NCBI GenBank assembly: GCA_035541875.1
Contig: DATKML010000029.1
Location: forward strand, 1-64,000
Length of the DNA: 64,000 nucleotides
Source: JAJPHI01 sp035541875
GTDB lineage: Bacteria; Desulfobacterota; Binatia; Binatales; Binataceae
Reading direction: 5' to 3'
Part shown: piece by piece, positions 25,317 to 34,127 of the stretch
Layout of the letters: each line of letters opens with the position of its first letter
Numbering within the stretch: the first letter of the stretch is position 1
Program-made: the position numbers and the translations under genes
The notes under the pieces: model-generated
Told to the model about the DNA's origin: nothing
The model's input: only the letters and a program-made list of their open reading frames with translations
Database searches by the model: none

Positions 25317-26033
25317 TTCGCTTCGCTCTCTAGCGCTCCAAAGAGTTCTGACTGCATGCGGGACACCCTGATGTGCAGAAACGCCACCGTAGCGTGGTGG
25401 GCTTGCGACAGGTAACGGGTGGTAGACGCATCCTATCCTATATAGGGGTGGGTGGTCGATCCGTCTGGAATCGGAAACGGCGGATGGGATCTTGATATCC
25501 GGCGAACCGGGTCGGAGCTTTGGTCCTTGAGGAGGTGTGATCTTATCGTGAAGCCCCGAAAACCACATTTCGTGGAGTGATTATCGCTTGGCCTCATTTA
25601 CATCTATTAGTCTCAATTGATGCTCTATGAAAGCTTTATGATGCATGTGCCAAAAGTGTGGCACCCAAATGTGATTGAAGATGTAACATCATCGAACTAG
25701 ACCTGTTGCCAGCCACGTCCCAGTTCTTGCTTTAATTTCTCTCCGTCTCAAAAACCCTTGCTTTTCTTAGCCACTTTCGACCTTGAGGTTCGCCTTAATG
25801 TCGACGGCACGGATTTCGCTTTAGACCTAATCAGGAACAAATTAAAGTCAATCGGGATTTTGAGAAGTTCTAAGATTTGTAAAGATGTTATAAGATGATT
25901 GATAGGCTCCACTATCTTGTATCATCGAATATTGGATGTTATATAGGTTAAATATCGCTAAAGCGATTTCAAATAGGTTGAGGCACGGTCGCTGAGGTCG
26001 TGTTAGACTTAAAAGGGAGGGAGCTAAAAAGGA
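25317..26033. other. AT-rich intergenic region of about 700 bp
   Basis: No convincing gene was found; a long minus-strand frame over 25848-26555 lacks any protein signature. 25590-25980 is clearly more AT-rich than its surroundings and contains several TATAAT-like hexamers upstream of the 26034 gene, so it may hold promoters. Its base composition could also mark old insertion or transfer. Confidence 0.5.
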
Positions 26034-26483
26034 ATGGAACCGGCAGTAAACACGTACGAGCCCGATCTTGGCTTTACCGACATCATTCTGCCCGCGCAAT
26101 ATTTCGGCGCGATGGGGTCGGTCAAACTCAGCAGCGAACAACGCCTGATGCTCGCTGTGTTGGTGGATGCCATCAATATTCTTCAGGGCTGGCAGCGTGC
26201 CGGTAGCGCCCGTAAGCGCCGCGCCTTTGCTGACGCGGCCCAATGGGTAAACACCCGCGGCACGGGTTATCCGTTCTCCTTCGACAGTATCTGCGATGCG
26301 CTCAACATTGATTCTGAAGTGCTGCGCCGTCGCTTGAGCGGACTCACGATGGGCTTTACCGGAGCCTCGGCACGTCTGGGCGTCGGTCGCCTGCGCCTTA
26401 AGGAATCGAGCCGGGCTCAGCATATGACTGCCAACCGGGTGCGGCGCCGTCGCACACGTCTGGCCGTCGTGCCCAACACCTGA
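26034..26483 (+). CDS. Unknown protein, possible DNA-binding or adaptor role
   Basis: This 149-aa protein begins behind AAAAGGA. Its central segment (SSEQRLMLAVLVDAINILQGW, then AAQWVNTRGTGYPFSFDSICDALNIDSEVLRRRLSGL) looks helical, with a sequence resembling a helix-turn-helix around ICDALNIDSEVLRRR. The C-terminus is strongly basic (NRVRRRRTRLAV), consistent with nucleic-acid contact. I do not recognise a named family. Confidence 0.7.
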   Translation: MEPAVNTYEPDLGFTDIILPAQYFGAMGSVKLSSEQRLMLAVLVDAINILQGWQRAGSARKRRAFADAAQWVNTRGTGYPFSFDSICDALNIDSEVLRRRLSGLTMGFTGASARLGVGRLRLKESSRAQHMTANRVRRRRTRLAVVPNT

Positions 26484-26675
26484 TTTCTCCGGGCGCGCCG
26501 CAGGGCCTCCTTTTCCCTCACAAAGCAGACACCCTCGGGACCTCGGCGCGCCCACCCTCAGGAAGCGCGCCGGGTCCTGATGTAACGCGAGGCCGAACGA
26601 TCCGGCTAGCCGTTGTTTGACACCCTTCTGATGACCCTTCTATGATCAGAACCCTCGGTTGGAGGGTTTAGTTTA

Positions 26676-27185
26676 GTGCGTATGCTTCTTCCCCCGGTCG
26701 CCCATCGCCGCGAGATGGACCGGAAGCTCGTTGAATTTTTCCATGGTCAACGTCCAGTAGCGTTTCGACGTGCTATTGCGGATTTTTGCCGCTTTTATCA
26801 CATTAAAACGCCTAAAATCGACTGGTACGAATATATTGATTGGGGCAAGGTCGCCGGCAAAACCTTCGAGGATGGTCGCATCCATTTGGTGCATCCGGAG
26901 AACTGGAAGCGGGGGCGAATTTATAACAGCGAACGAATGTGGGTGCAGATGGTCTACCACGAACTCGCCCACTATCTCTTTTGGACCGACGCTGAGACGA
27001 AGGCGGATGCCTTCATGCTGCGGATGGTCCGGGGGCTGAAGCGCACTACGAAACCGCGGGCGCGGACGGCCAATACGCGCGTAGCGACTGCCCGGTCATC
27101 GCGACGACAGGCAAGCCGTTCGAGGGGAGGAGCAAGGGCTGGTGCGAAGGGCCGACGTGTGGCTCGGCGGGCAGCGGCGCGGTAG
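26676..27185 (+). CDS. Putative zinc metallopeptidase-like protein (HELAH motif)
   Basis: GTG at 26676 stands 10 bases after GGAGG (26661-26665), giving 169 aa. Near residues 93-97 it carries HELAH, followed by YLFWTDAETKADAF, a distribution of His, Glu and Asp typical of gluzincin or M78/ImmA-like zinc sites. The C-terminal 45 residues are very rich in Arg, Ala and Ser and probably disordered. The upstream half (YEYIDWGKVAGKTFEDGRIHLVHPENW) has a beta-rich character. The proteolytic function is inferred only from the motif. Confidence 0.7.
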   Translation: MRMLLPPVAHRREMDRKLVEFFHGQRPVAFRRAIADFCRFYHIKTPKIDWYEYIDWGKVAGKTFEDGRIHLVHPENWKRGRIYNSERMWVQMVYHELAHYLFWTDAETKADAFMLRMVRGLKRTTKPRARTANTRVATARSSRRQASRSRGGARAGAKGRRVARRAAAR

Positions 27186-27230
27186 GCGGCTACTGTCCAT
27201 CCTGGGAATCGCCGCGTAGAATTTCCTCCC

Positions 27231-27782
27231 ATGGCGCACAAGCCGAACGTCGAAAATCGCTGGTGGGTCGAGACCGACTTCAAGAAGCGCAAGCAGCAGA
27301 CCAAGGATGAGGCCGAGCTGCCGCAGCTGCCGATTGCGATGAGCTTCTACACCGTCGCGAAGGACTACGATCAGGATCGCGCCAAAGACGATCTTACCGA
27401 CAACAATCTGCGAATCGCGCATGCCGCGAATCCGGCTCAGGGCGAATGGGCTTACGTGCCGATGACGGAGGAGCACTCGCCTGAGAAGGTCGTTAAACGC
27501 GTTAAGGAAGAGTTCCGACTCCCGCGCGAGGCGCGAGGAATCGTGCTCGATCACGGACGCCTGCTGCGCCTCCTTATTTGCGGTCCGCAGATCGAAGATT
27601 GGATGATCGATATCACGCTCGCCGATGAGCCTTCGGTCGACGTTTATGTATGGAGCACGATGCAGCGCGAGCGTCTCTTCCGTCGAGCTGAAGATGCGCT
27701 CAAGCAAGCGCGCCGCTGGGCGATCAATCTGCTGCAGTATCCCCCGCCACGCGACGAAACCTTCCGCGGCGCTCTACTGTAG
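27231..27782 (+). CDS. Conserved-type hypothetical protein
   Basis: This 183-aa soluble protein, rich in charged residues, has a well-formed start (MAHKPNVENRWWVETDFKKRKQQ) and a middle part with a GIVLDHGRLLRLLICGPQIEDWMIDI segment. No known motif is recognised. It follows the HELAH gene by 45 bp, possibly in one operon. A hairpin with CCGTCC/GGACGG and a TTTT loop lies just after the stop (about 27797-27810). Confidence 0.65.
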   Translation: MAHKPNVENRWWVETDFKKRKQQTKDEAELPQLPIAMSFYTVAKDYDQDRAKDDLTDNNLRIAHAANPAQGEWAYVPMTEEHSPEKVVKRVKEEFRLPREARGIVLDHGRLLRLLICGPQIEDWMIDITLADEPSVDVYVWSTMQRERLFRRAEDALKQARRWAINLLQYPPPRDETFRGALL

Positions 27783-27986
27783 CTCATGATTTTTCGCCGT
27801 CCTTTTGGACGGGCGTGCATGGGCGAACGCTTACGGCCTGTAAGATAATCCCCGACTAGCTGCTGACTGTTATTCATCGGCTCGCAGGCTCGCCTCTGAA
27901 CGGCGAAACAGCTTGAGAAATGGAGTTTGACAGCGGCGGCCTGATGGTCGCACGATTGGCCCATCTTACGCGCTCAGGAGAATCCG

Positions 27987-28622
27987 ATGGCTGAAGGCAA
28001 TGGCGTACTCGTCGTATGGACCGATATCCCTGCTGAAATCGAAGAAGAATTCAACGCCTGGTACAACACCGAACATATCCCACAGCTGATCCGCGAGGTT
28101 CCGGGCTTTCTCGCCGGTCGCCGTTACGTCAGCGTGATGGGCAAGCCGAAGTACGTCACGATCTACGACCTAGTCGACGAGAAGGTCGATGTCAGCGAGG
28201 CCTTCCTGAAGGTACGCCAGAATCGGACGCCGTGGACGCTGCGCATGGTGCCGAAGATGCAGAACCTCAAGATGGGGTTCTTTAAGAAGATCTTCGCGCA
28301 CGGCAACCGACCCGATCACGATGCGGAATTTATCCTGACGGTGCGGCTCAACACTCCTGCCGATCACGAGAAGGATTTCAACACCTGGTACAACGAGGAT
28401 CACGTGCCCGCGCTCTCGAGTGTGAAGGGCGTTTATTGCGGACGGCGCTATCAGATCAACGAGGGCGACCCCAAATATCTCGCCGTCTACGAAATGAATG
28501 ATCCGAACATTGTGAAAACAGCCGAATGGAAGGCTGCCTCCGATTATGGTCGGACGAAGGAGATCTTTCCGTACTTGAATGACCTGCACACGGTCGTCGC
28601 GCGGAGGATCTTTCCCGAATAA
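27987..28622 (+). CDS. Tandem EthD/DUF4286-like dimeric alpha-beta barrel protein
   Basis: This 211-aa protein is built of two homologous ferredoxin-like halves. The first has EFNAWYNTEHIPQLIREVPGF, the second DFNTWYNEDHVPALSSVKGV, each followed by a GRRY strand. Such W-Y-N-x-E/D-H domains normally dimerise, so this gene fuses the two halves into one chain. The family includes EthD-like and small monooxygenase-type proteins of catabolic clusters; the exact reaction is unknown. GGAG lies 8 bases before the ATG. Confidence 0.85.
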   Translation: MAEGNGVLVVWTDIPAEIEEEFNAWYNTEHIPQLIREVPGFLAGRRYVSVMGKPKYVTIYDLVDEKVDVSEAFLKVRQNRTPWTLRMVPKMQNLKMGFFKKIFAHGNRPDHDAEFILTVRLNTPADHEKDFNTWYNEDHVPALSSVKGVYCGRRYQINEGDPKYLAVYEMNDPNIVKTAEWKAASDYGRTKEIFPYLNDLHTVVARRIFPE

Positions 28623-28730
28623 CGTCGAACATCGTTCTTGGCAAGCAAGCTCATTCGTCAGGTTCCTCGAGGAGCCGGGCCGTCGCTACAATACTAACTC
28701 CCGACTTTTATTGTTCGAAGGGAGTCAGAT

Positions 28731-30218
28731 ATGGCAGCAAAGCCAAATATCCTTATTCTGTGGGGCGACGATATCGGCTGGTGGAACATCAGCTACAACA
28801 ACCGCGCGCAGATGGGCTACCGGACTCCGAACATCGATCGGATCGGTAACGAGGGTGCGACGTTCACCGATTACTACGGACAGCAAAGCTGCACCGCCGG
28901 GCGCGCGGCCTTCATAACGGGTCAGAACCCGATACGATCTGGCCTGACCAAGGTGGGGATGCCCGGTGCCAACGTCGGCCTTCGTGCAGAAGATCCGACG
29001 ATAGCGGAATTGCTGAAGCCGCTAGGCTATGTCACTGGGCAGTTCGGCAAAAACCATCTGGGCGACAAGGATGAGTTTTTGCCGACTGTGCACGGCTTCG
29101 ATGAGTTTTTCGGCAACCTCTACCACCTCAATGCGGAGGAAGAGCCGGAGGATCCCGATTACCCGAAAGATCCCGAGTTCAAAAAGCGCTTTGGTCCGCG
29201 CGGCGTGCTTCACAGCTTGGGGGACGGCAAGGGCGCTCAGACCATCGAGGACACCGGGCCGCTGACGAAAAAGCGGATGGAAACGATCGATGAGGAAGTT
29301 ACTGAACGGGCTCTGAATTTCATCGATCGTGCCCACAAGGACGGACAACCGTTTTTCGTCTGGTACAACACTACCGCCATGCACTTTCGTACGCATTGCG
29401 CGGAAAAGCATAAGGGTAAAAGCGGGCAGGGCGATTACAACGACGTGATGGTTGCACACGACGAGTACATCGGTCGGATGCTGGCTAAGCTCGACGAGCT
29501 CGGTATCGCCGAGAACACGATCGTTCTCTATTCGACTGATAACGGCCCGCATTACAACAGCTGGCCGGATGCCGGTATCACGCCATTTCGCAGTGAGAAA
29601 AACACCAATTGGGAAGGTGGATGGCGAGTGCCCATCTTTCTACGATGGCCGGGTAAAATCGAACCTCGCCAAGTCTATAACGATCTCGCTTCCCATCAGG
29701 ATTGGCTCCCGACCTTGCTAGCTGCCGCAGGGGAAACCGATATCGCGCAGAAGTTGCTCAAAGGCCACACGATCGGGAATCGAACCTACAAGGTCCATAT
29801 CGACGGCTACAATTTGCTTCCTTATTTGACCGGAGGTGAGAAGAAGAGTCCGCGCCAGTTCTTTTTCTATATCAGCGATGATGGCGATGTTTTGGGGCTG
29901 CGTATGGGAGACTGGAAATTAGTTCTCATGGAGCAGCGGGCCAAACAGCTGGCGTGCTGGTTTGAGCCATTTGTTAAATTGCGGGCTCCCAAGATGTTCA
30001 ATCTGCGGCGCGATCCCTTTGAGCGTGCGGACGAGAACTCCAACACGTATTGGGACTGGGTCATCTCCCACGCTTACCTCCTTTATCAGATGCAGGGCTT
30101 CGTGGCGCATCAGATACAGGCGTTCAAGGATTTCCCGCCGCGGCAGAAGCCAGCGGCGTTCAACCTCGACGAAGTCTTGCGCCAGGTCACGGACCTATCA
30201 GGCAGCGGCTACCATTGA
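28731..30218 (+). CDS. Arylsulfatase (type I, formylglycine-dependent)
   Basis: This 495-aa enzyme starts KPNILILWGDDIGWWN, with the Asp pair that binds calcium. The activation motif is CTAGR (Cys54-Arg58), where Cys is converted to formylglycine by an FGE not seen in the window. Later motifs G.FGKNHLGD and STDNGPHYNSWPDAG are also family features. It hydrolyses sulfate esters; no signal peptide is visible, suggesting a cytoplasmic location or an unusual export route. It is preceded by GAAGGGAG and followed by a strong hairpin. Confidence 0.93.
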   Translation: MAAKPNILILWGDDIGWWNISYNNRAQMGYRTPNIDRIGNEGATFTDYYGQQSCTAGRAAFITGQNPIRSGLTKVGMPGANVGLRAEDPTIAELLKPLGYVTGQFGKNHLGDKDEFLPTVHGFDEFFGNLYHLNAEEEPEDPDYPKDPEFKKRFGPRGVLHSLGDGKGAQTIEDTGPLTKKRMETIDEEVTERALNFIDRAHKDGQPFFVWYNTTAMHFRTHCAEKHKGKSGQGDYNDVMVAHDEYIGRMLAKLDELGIAENTIVLYSTDNGPHYNSWPDAGITPFRSEKNTNWEGGWRVPIFLRWPGKIEPRQVYNDLASHQDWLPTLLAAAGETDIAQKLLKGHTIGNRTYKVHIDGYNLLPYLTGGEKKSPRQFFFYISDDGDVLGLRMGDWKLVLMEQRAKQLACWFEPFVKLRAPKMFNLRRDPFERADENSNTYWDWVISHAYLLYQMQGFVAHQIQAFKDFPPRQKPAAFNLDEVLRQVTDLSGSGYH

Positions 30219-30273
30219 TTCCAATACGCTGGCCTATGGCAAACGAATTTTAGACTGCAGCTCTGTGCTTCGT

Positions 30274-30306
30274 GAGAAAGCCGGTGGATCTTCCGCCGGC
30301 TTTCTC
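30274..30306 (+). terminator. Rho-independent-like terminator after the sulfatase
   Basis: GAGAAAGCCGG (30274-30284) pairs perfectly with CCGGCTTTCTC (30296-30306); two further G-C pairs extend inward after one mismatch. It ends in TTTCTCTTC. Confidence 0.7.
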
Positions 30307-30355
30307 TTCAGATGGGTCGATTAATTGTCGGGCCTATTGAATGCTTTGCCGAGGG

Positions 30356-30766
30356 TTAGCTGGGGAACTGTACTGTCGCCGTTCCGATAACGAGGCGTTC
30401 CGATTCTTCGCTTTCGATCCACACATCCATCTCGACCGTTTTGTCGGCATCGCTCTTATGGGTGACGAAGCCGTGCAGTGAGATCGTATGGTCGGGCTGG
30501 ACGGGTTGCCGATAGGTGACCCCGAGCCGGCTCATCTTCGCGCTGCTTGATCCGATCCAATCGGTAACCAGCTTACTCAGGATCGCGAGGCTCATGTTGC
30601 CGGGCGTGATCATCCCGGGCAGGCCTTCCTTGCGCGCGGCTTCATCGTCGGTGAAGCGAGGCGCCCACATGCCCATCGCCTTGGCGTAGGTGCGGACCTG
30701 ATCCTTGCTGAGGTACATCTCTTCGGGGCCGAGAGAATCGCCGATATTTACGTCTGCGTAATTCAT
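30356..30766 (-). CDS. MaoC-like (R)-specific hydratase/dehydratase
   Basis: This 136-aa single hot-dog-fold protein contains YADVNIGDSLGPEEMYLSKDQVRTYAKAMG and the catalytic-region pattern ITPGNMSLAILSKL. It probably hydrates enoyl-CoA or enoyl-ACP thioesters. Together with the MaoC-N protein upstream (30967-31413) it may form a heteromeric two-hot-dog enzyme, as known for actinobacterial HadAB-type pairs. It is third in the minus-strand operon, after a 200-bp gap. Confidence 0.82.
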   Translation of the reverse strand: MNYADVNIGDSLGPEEMYLSKDQVRTYAKAMGMWAPRFTDDEAARKEGLPGMITPGNMSLAILSKLVTDWIGSSSAKMSRLGVTYRQPVQPDHTISLHGFVTHKSDADKTVEMDVWIESEESERLVIGTATVQFPS

Positions 30767-30879
30767 TTGGTTCGTCCGATGGTTATTGGCGCTGAAGGTT
30801 AGCGGATTCTGGCAGAAATTTCAGCACTAAGGGCGCGGAACCGGTACCGGCATCACGAGTGCTACAGCTCGCGATGCTG

Positions 30880-30928
30880 TCCGAGATTCTTCGTTGCGCT
30901 CGCAGTTGCTCGCTACCCTCAGAATGAC
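30880..30928. repeat. Fragment of a CATTCTGAG/CTCAGAATG intergenic repeat
   Basis: It ends in CTCAGAATGAC, the same terminal sequence as the complete element at 58427-58511, and contains TTCTTCGTTGCGCTCG. It lies between two MaoC genes. Confidence 0.55.
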
Positions 30929-30966
30929 AAAAAGGCTGCCGCTTCGAAAAGAGTAAAACACGGCCA

Positions 30967-31413
30967 CTAAGGGCGGTTCATGAAGCGATGGTCGACGTGG
31001 GCGACCACTTCGCCCTTCTGATTCGTGAGTGTCGAGCGGATCACGACAAAGACCATCGAGCCACTACGGCCGGTCTTTTCGTAGATCTCCTTAACGTGGG
31101 AACTCAGCGTGATCGAATCACCGGGGCGGATCGGTGCGACGAACTCGACATCTTTGCCCGCATCGAAGCCCGCTTTGCCGAAGCGTGGTACATGCTCGAA
31201 AAAGTGACGCCCGTTGCGAAAGGTAACCGCGAACGAAGGCGGTGCTATCAGTCCCCCGTAGGGTCCGCTCTTGGCGGCCTCGGGATCGACGTGAAGCGGA
31301 TTCGTATCGCCTATGCATTCGTTGAATTGGCGAATCATGTCGGCGTCGACAGGAACCGGATCGGTCGTTTCGAAGACGCGGCCGATAAGTGCAGGATCGT
31401 AGTTTACAGCCAT
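30967..31413 (-). CDS. MaoC-N/FAS1-type dehydratase domain protein
   Basis: This 148-aa protein has the N-terminal MaoC-dehydratase pattern: YDPALIGRVFETTDPVPVDADMIRQFNECIGDTNPLHVD, then GLIAPPSFAVTFRNG. It normally forms a partner to a catalytic MaoC domain. The gene begins 4 bases after the stop of the PHP gene, so the operon order is PHP, MaoC-N, MaoC. It probably acts on branched or aromatic acyl-CoA intermediates. Confidence 0.85.
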   Translation of the reverse strand: MAVNYDPALIGRVFETTDPVPVDADMIRQFNECIGDTNPLHVDPEAAKSGPYGGLIAPPSFAVTFRNGRHFFEHVPRFGKAGFDAGKDVEFVAPIRPGDSITLSSHVKEIYEKTGRSGSMVFVVIRSTLTNQKGEVVAHVDHRFMNRP

Positions 31414-31417
31414 CGCG

Positions 31418-32101
31418 TTACTTTACCTCAACGGCCACGGCATGCGGGACAGGTTTGCGCCGCGGGCGAAAATCAACCGGTTCGTAGGCGCCGGTCTTAA
31501 GTTCACGAACGAGATCATCCATCGAGCGGATCGTTGCGTCGAAACGCGTCGCGCAAAGCCCGATGAGACTTACGAGATGGCTATCGGAGCCGCCAATCGC
31601 GCCGTAGCCATAATGCGCGACCAGCTCCTCGCTGCGTTCATCCTCGCCCTTGCGCGATCCACCGTTAAGCACCTCAACCGCGAGCACGTTTTCGAGCGGC
31701 GGCTTGCTCTTGTAGTGCTCACAGAGGCCGACGTTGGGGCGACCCGGATGGCATGGAATCGCGACGCCGCCCATCCGGGCGACTTCGTCGATCACTTCCT
31801 GCGCGGGCAGTCGCACGTTGGCGAAATCGAAGCGACGGGTCATCTCGTCGGTGACGCCGAAGACCAAGATATGGCCATAATCGGTTTCGACCTCGGAGGC
31901 TTTCAGCACGATGATGCCGAATTTGTCTTCGAGCGCGCGATAGTCGCCGTCTTTGTTGAACTGCCGATGCTCGGTCAGGACGATACCGTCGACCGGCCGC
32001 TCGGCCTTACGCAATTTAAGCCAGTTGAGGTAGGCCTCAAGCGGGGCGCGGCTATCCTCAGAAGCTTCGCTATGGCTGTGCAGATCGAGAACAGTGCTCA
32101 C
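31418..32101 (-). CDS. PHP-domain phosphoesterase-like protein
   Basis: This 227-aa protein begins LDLHSHSEASEDSRAP, the first metal-binding motif of the PHP superfamily, with TEH, EVETDYGH, PCHPGR and GGSDSHL as further metal ligands. PHP proteins act as phosphatases or hydrolases with a trinuclear metal centre. The substrate is not evident. It heads the MaoC operon. Confidence 0.9.
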   Translation of the reverse strand: MSTVLDLHSHSEASEDSRAPLEAYLNWLKLRKAERPVDGIVLTEHRQFNKDGDYRALEDKFGIIVLKASEVETDYGHILVFGVTDEMTRRFDFANVRLPAQEVIDEVARMGGVAIPCHPGRPNVGLCEHYKSKPPLENVLAVEVLNGGSRKGEDERSEELVAHYGYGAIGGSDSHLVSLIGLCATRFDATIRSMDDLVRELKTGAYEPVDFRPRRKPVPHAVAVEVK

Positions 32102-32389
32102 TAAGGGGGTACCCTCTCTATCTAACGTTATCGGCGGACTCGCCGCGACTCCGCTAGGTCCTCGCCGGAGAAGCTAATGAATCGCGCCAGTAATTGCCGC
32201 AATTCCATCTCTCAACGGGCAAGCCTCATTGTAACCAAACGGGGCCGATAGTCGAGGAGAACCGACCGTCCGATTGCTCGAGCTGAATTTCTCCCCAAAT
32301 TCCGACCTTTAACCTTGTTTGCTGAGCTTTTGGTTGCAACGGGATGGAATTTTGACTATCCGCTATGTTTCTAACCAGCAAGGCGCATT

Positions 32390-33271
32390 TTGATACCAAG
32401 AGACGCACAAACTGAGTCACCCGAATTGCCTGAACCGACCCCTTTCTGGAGTGTGCGGGAGTGTCGCCAACTAGTCGACTTGGACGGCGCGGTTCTCTAT
32501 CGCGTGGTCCGGGAGGGCTCGCGCTCAGATGGTCCAATTGTAGTCTTCTTCAACAGCTTCGGAGCTGATCATGAGGCCAAATGGAGGGCCGAGGTCGCTG
32601 CCGGGCGTCATTTTGCCGAAAAAGGCTTCACGACCGTCTCGTACCATCCGAGAGGACACGGCGATTCGAGCGGGAACTTCGCGGAACTGACCTTCGAAGA
32701 TATGGTTGCGGACGGGCTTGCGGTAGCTGATTTTGCGGCTACTCTGCCAGGTGCCAGCGGGATTATCGCGGTCGGAATCCGCTTTGGAGCCTTGATCGCA
32801 GCCGAAATAATCCGCCGCCGCGGCGACGTAGTTGGCCTTGCGCTCTGGGAGCCGATCCATCGGCCGCGGGATTATTTTCTCGAACTGATGCGCCATCAGG
32901 CGATTGCCGAGATGGCGCGGGGGCGGAAAACCGCATCATCGGAGAGCGAACTGATTGAGCGCTTGAGCGTGGAAGCGAGTATTGCGGTTCCCGGGCAGGA
33001 GCTTTATCGGTCGTTGACGACGAGTGCGTTAGAGCTCGATCTGAGGGTGATGCTCGAGGCTTGGAGTGGCCCGACGTTGCTCGCCCAGTTTCGACGTCGC
33101 AAAGAACTCAGTCGCGACAACACATCGTTGGCCAAAGCGATGAAAGGTCGCGGTGCTAGTGTCACCTTGGAAGTTCTGCAGGAACCCGAGGGGAGCACGG
33201 GCAACGAAGCTTGGCTGTTCACCGACTCGTTAGCTGCAAGCACGAAGATCTGGCTCGATGAACTGGCCTGA
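32390..33271 (+). CDS. Alpha/beta-hydrolase-fold protein, exosortase-associated hydrolase-2-like, nucleophile replaced
   Basis: This is a protein of about 293 aa; the start is uncertain (TTG 32390 or GTG 32453). It contains YHPRGHGDSSG and WEPIHRPRDYF. The nucleophile elbow reads GIRFGA instead of GxSxG, so the catalytic Ser is missing; this matches the hydrolases found with exosortase/PEP-CTERM systems rather than ordinary esterases. It overlaps the next gene by 14 bp and leads a four-gene operon of hydrolase, hydrolase, ligase and carrier protein. Confidence 0.8.
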   Translation: MIPRDAQTESPELPEPTPFWSVRECRQLVDLDGAVLYRVVREGSRSDGPIVVFFNSFGADHEAKWRAEVAAGRHFAEKGFTTVSYHPRGHGDSSGNFAELTFEDMVADGLAVADFAATLPGASGIIAVGIRFGALIAAEIIRRRGDVVGLALWEPIHRPRDYFLELMRHQAIAEMARGRKTASSESELIERLSVEASIAVPGQELYRSLTTSALELDLRVMLEAWSGPTLLAQFRRRKELSRDNTSLAKAMKGRGASVTLEVLQEPEGSTGNEAWLFTDSLAASTKIWLDELA

Positions 33272-34127
33272 GACCTCGTCGACTCTGGCTCGTGCTCGCG
33301 CCGAAGAGCCGTTTGAGTTCGCCGCCCGCGATGGAATCCTGCGCGGCATCTTCACGCCACCCGCGCCTGAGAGTCGCGACGAGGGTATCTGTATCGTTTT
33401 CCCCGGCCATCCGCGCTTCGGCGTCCAACGGTTTCCGGTTCTGGCCGCGAGGCAACTAGCCGCGGAAGGCTTCAGCGCTCTCCGCTTCGACCTACACGGG
33501 CACGGCGAAAGCTCCGGAGCGACGGCAATCGCGACGCGTGAGGAGCCCTATGGCGACGATGTTCGATGCGCCGTCGATGCGATGTGGGCGCGCGGCCATC
33601 GCCAATTCTTGTTGGTCGGCTACTGCTTCGATGCGTTGAGCGCCTTCTCGGCTTTCGGAGACCATCCGGAGTCGATTCGTGGATTGCTGATAGCGGCGCC
33701 TCCGGTACTGGAGCGGTCCTCTATTGGTAAAAGTGTGACCCAGTCGGATAACCCCGGAGGCCTCCTGCAGCGAGTGCGCACCGCGCTGGGGCGCCGATCC
33801 GAGGGAGATGCGCGAGAAGGTTACGCCTCCTTCGCAACCGAGGTATCGACACAGTTGCCGAAGATCGCCGAGCGCTTCGCGGCGGGTTTCGATGAATTGG
33901 TGCGATCGTCGGCACAGGCGCTCTTCCTCTACGGAAAAAACGACCCGCTCTATTTAGAGTTCCAGGTTGTCGAGCGCCAACTGCTCGAGCCGCTTGCTCC
34001 GAAAGACAAAGCCCGGATAACCGTCGAGGTATCGCCGGAACTCACGCACGCATGGGAAGGTCGACGCCTGCTCGAACGCACGATCGCGTGGGCTCGCGGG
34101 TTTCGATCTTCGAAACAGCCTCGATGA
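33258..34127 (+). CDS. Alpha/beta-hydrolase-fold protein, exosortase-associated hydrolase-1-like
   Basis: This 289-aa protein starts MNWPETSSTLARARAEEPFEF. FPGHPRFGVQRFP and RFDLHGHGESSG are typical of the fold; the elbow is GYCFDA, with Cys in the nucleophile place, a variation known from TIGR03100-type exosortase hydrolases. It overlaps the genes on both sides (14 bp before; ATGA with the ligase), indicating translational coupling and common function. Confidence 0.8.
   Translation: MNWPETSSTLARARAEEPFEFAARDGILRGIFTPPAPESRDEGICIVFPGHPRFGVQRFPVLAARQLAAEGFSALRFDLHGHGESSGATAIATREEPYGDDVRCAVDAMWARGHRQFLLVGYCFDALSAFSAFGDHPESIRGLLIAAPPVLERSSIGKSVTQSDNPGGLLQRVRTALGRRSEGDAREGYASFATEVSTQLPKIAERFAAGFDELVRSSAQALFLYGKNDPLYLEFQVVERQLLEPLAPKDKARITVEVSPELTHAWEGRRLLERTIAWARGFRSSKQPR

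Noticed and set aside
25848..26555. Minus-strand frame of 235 codons across 26034-26483
   Set aside because: It is antisense to a better-supported gene with a ribosome-binding site, and its end lies in AT-rich intergenic DNA.
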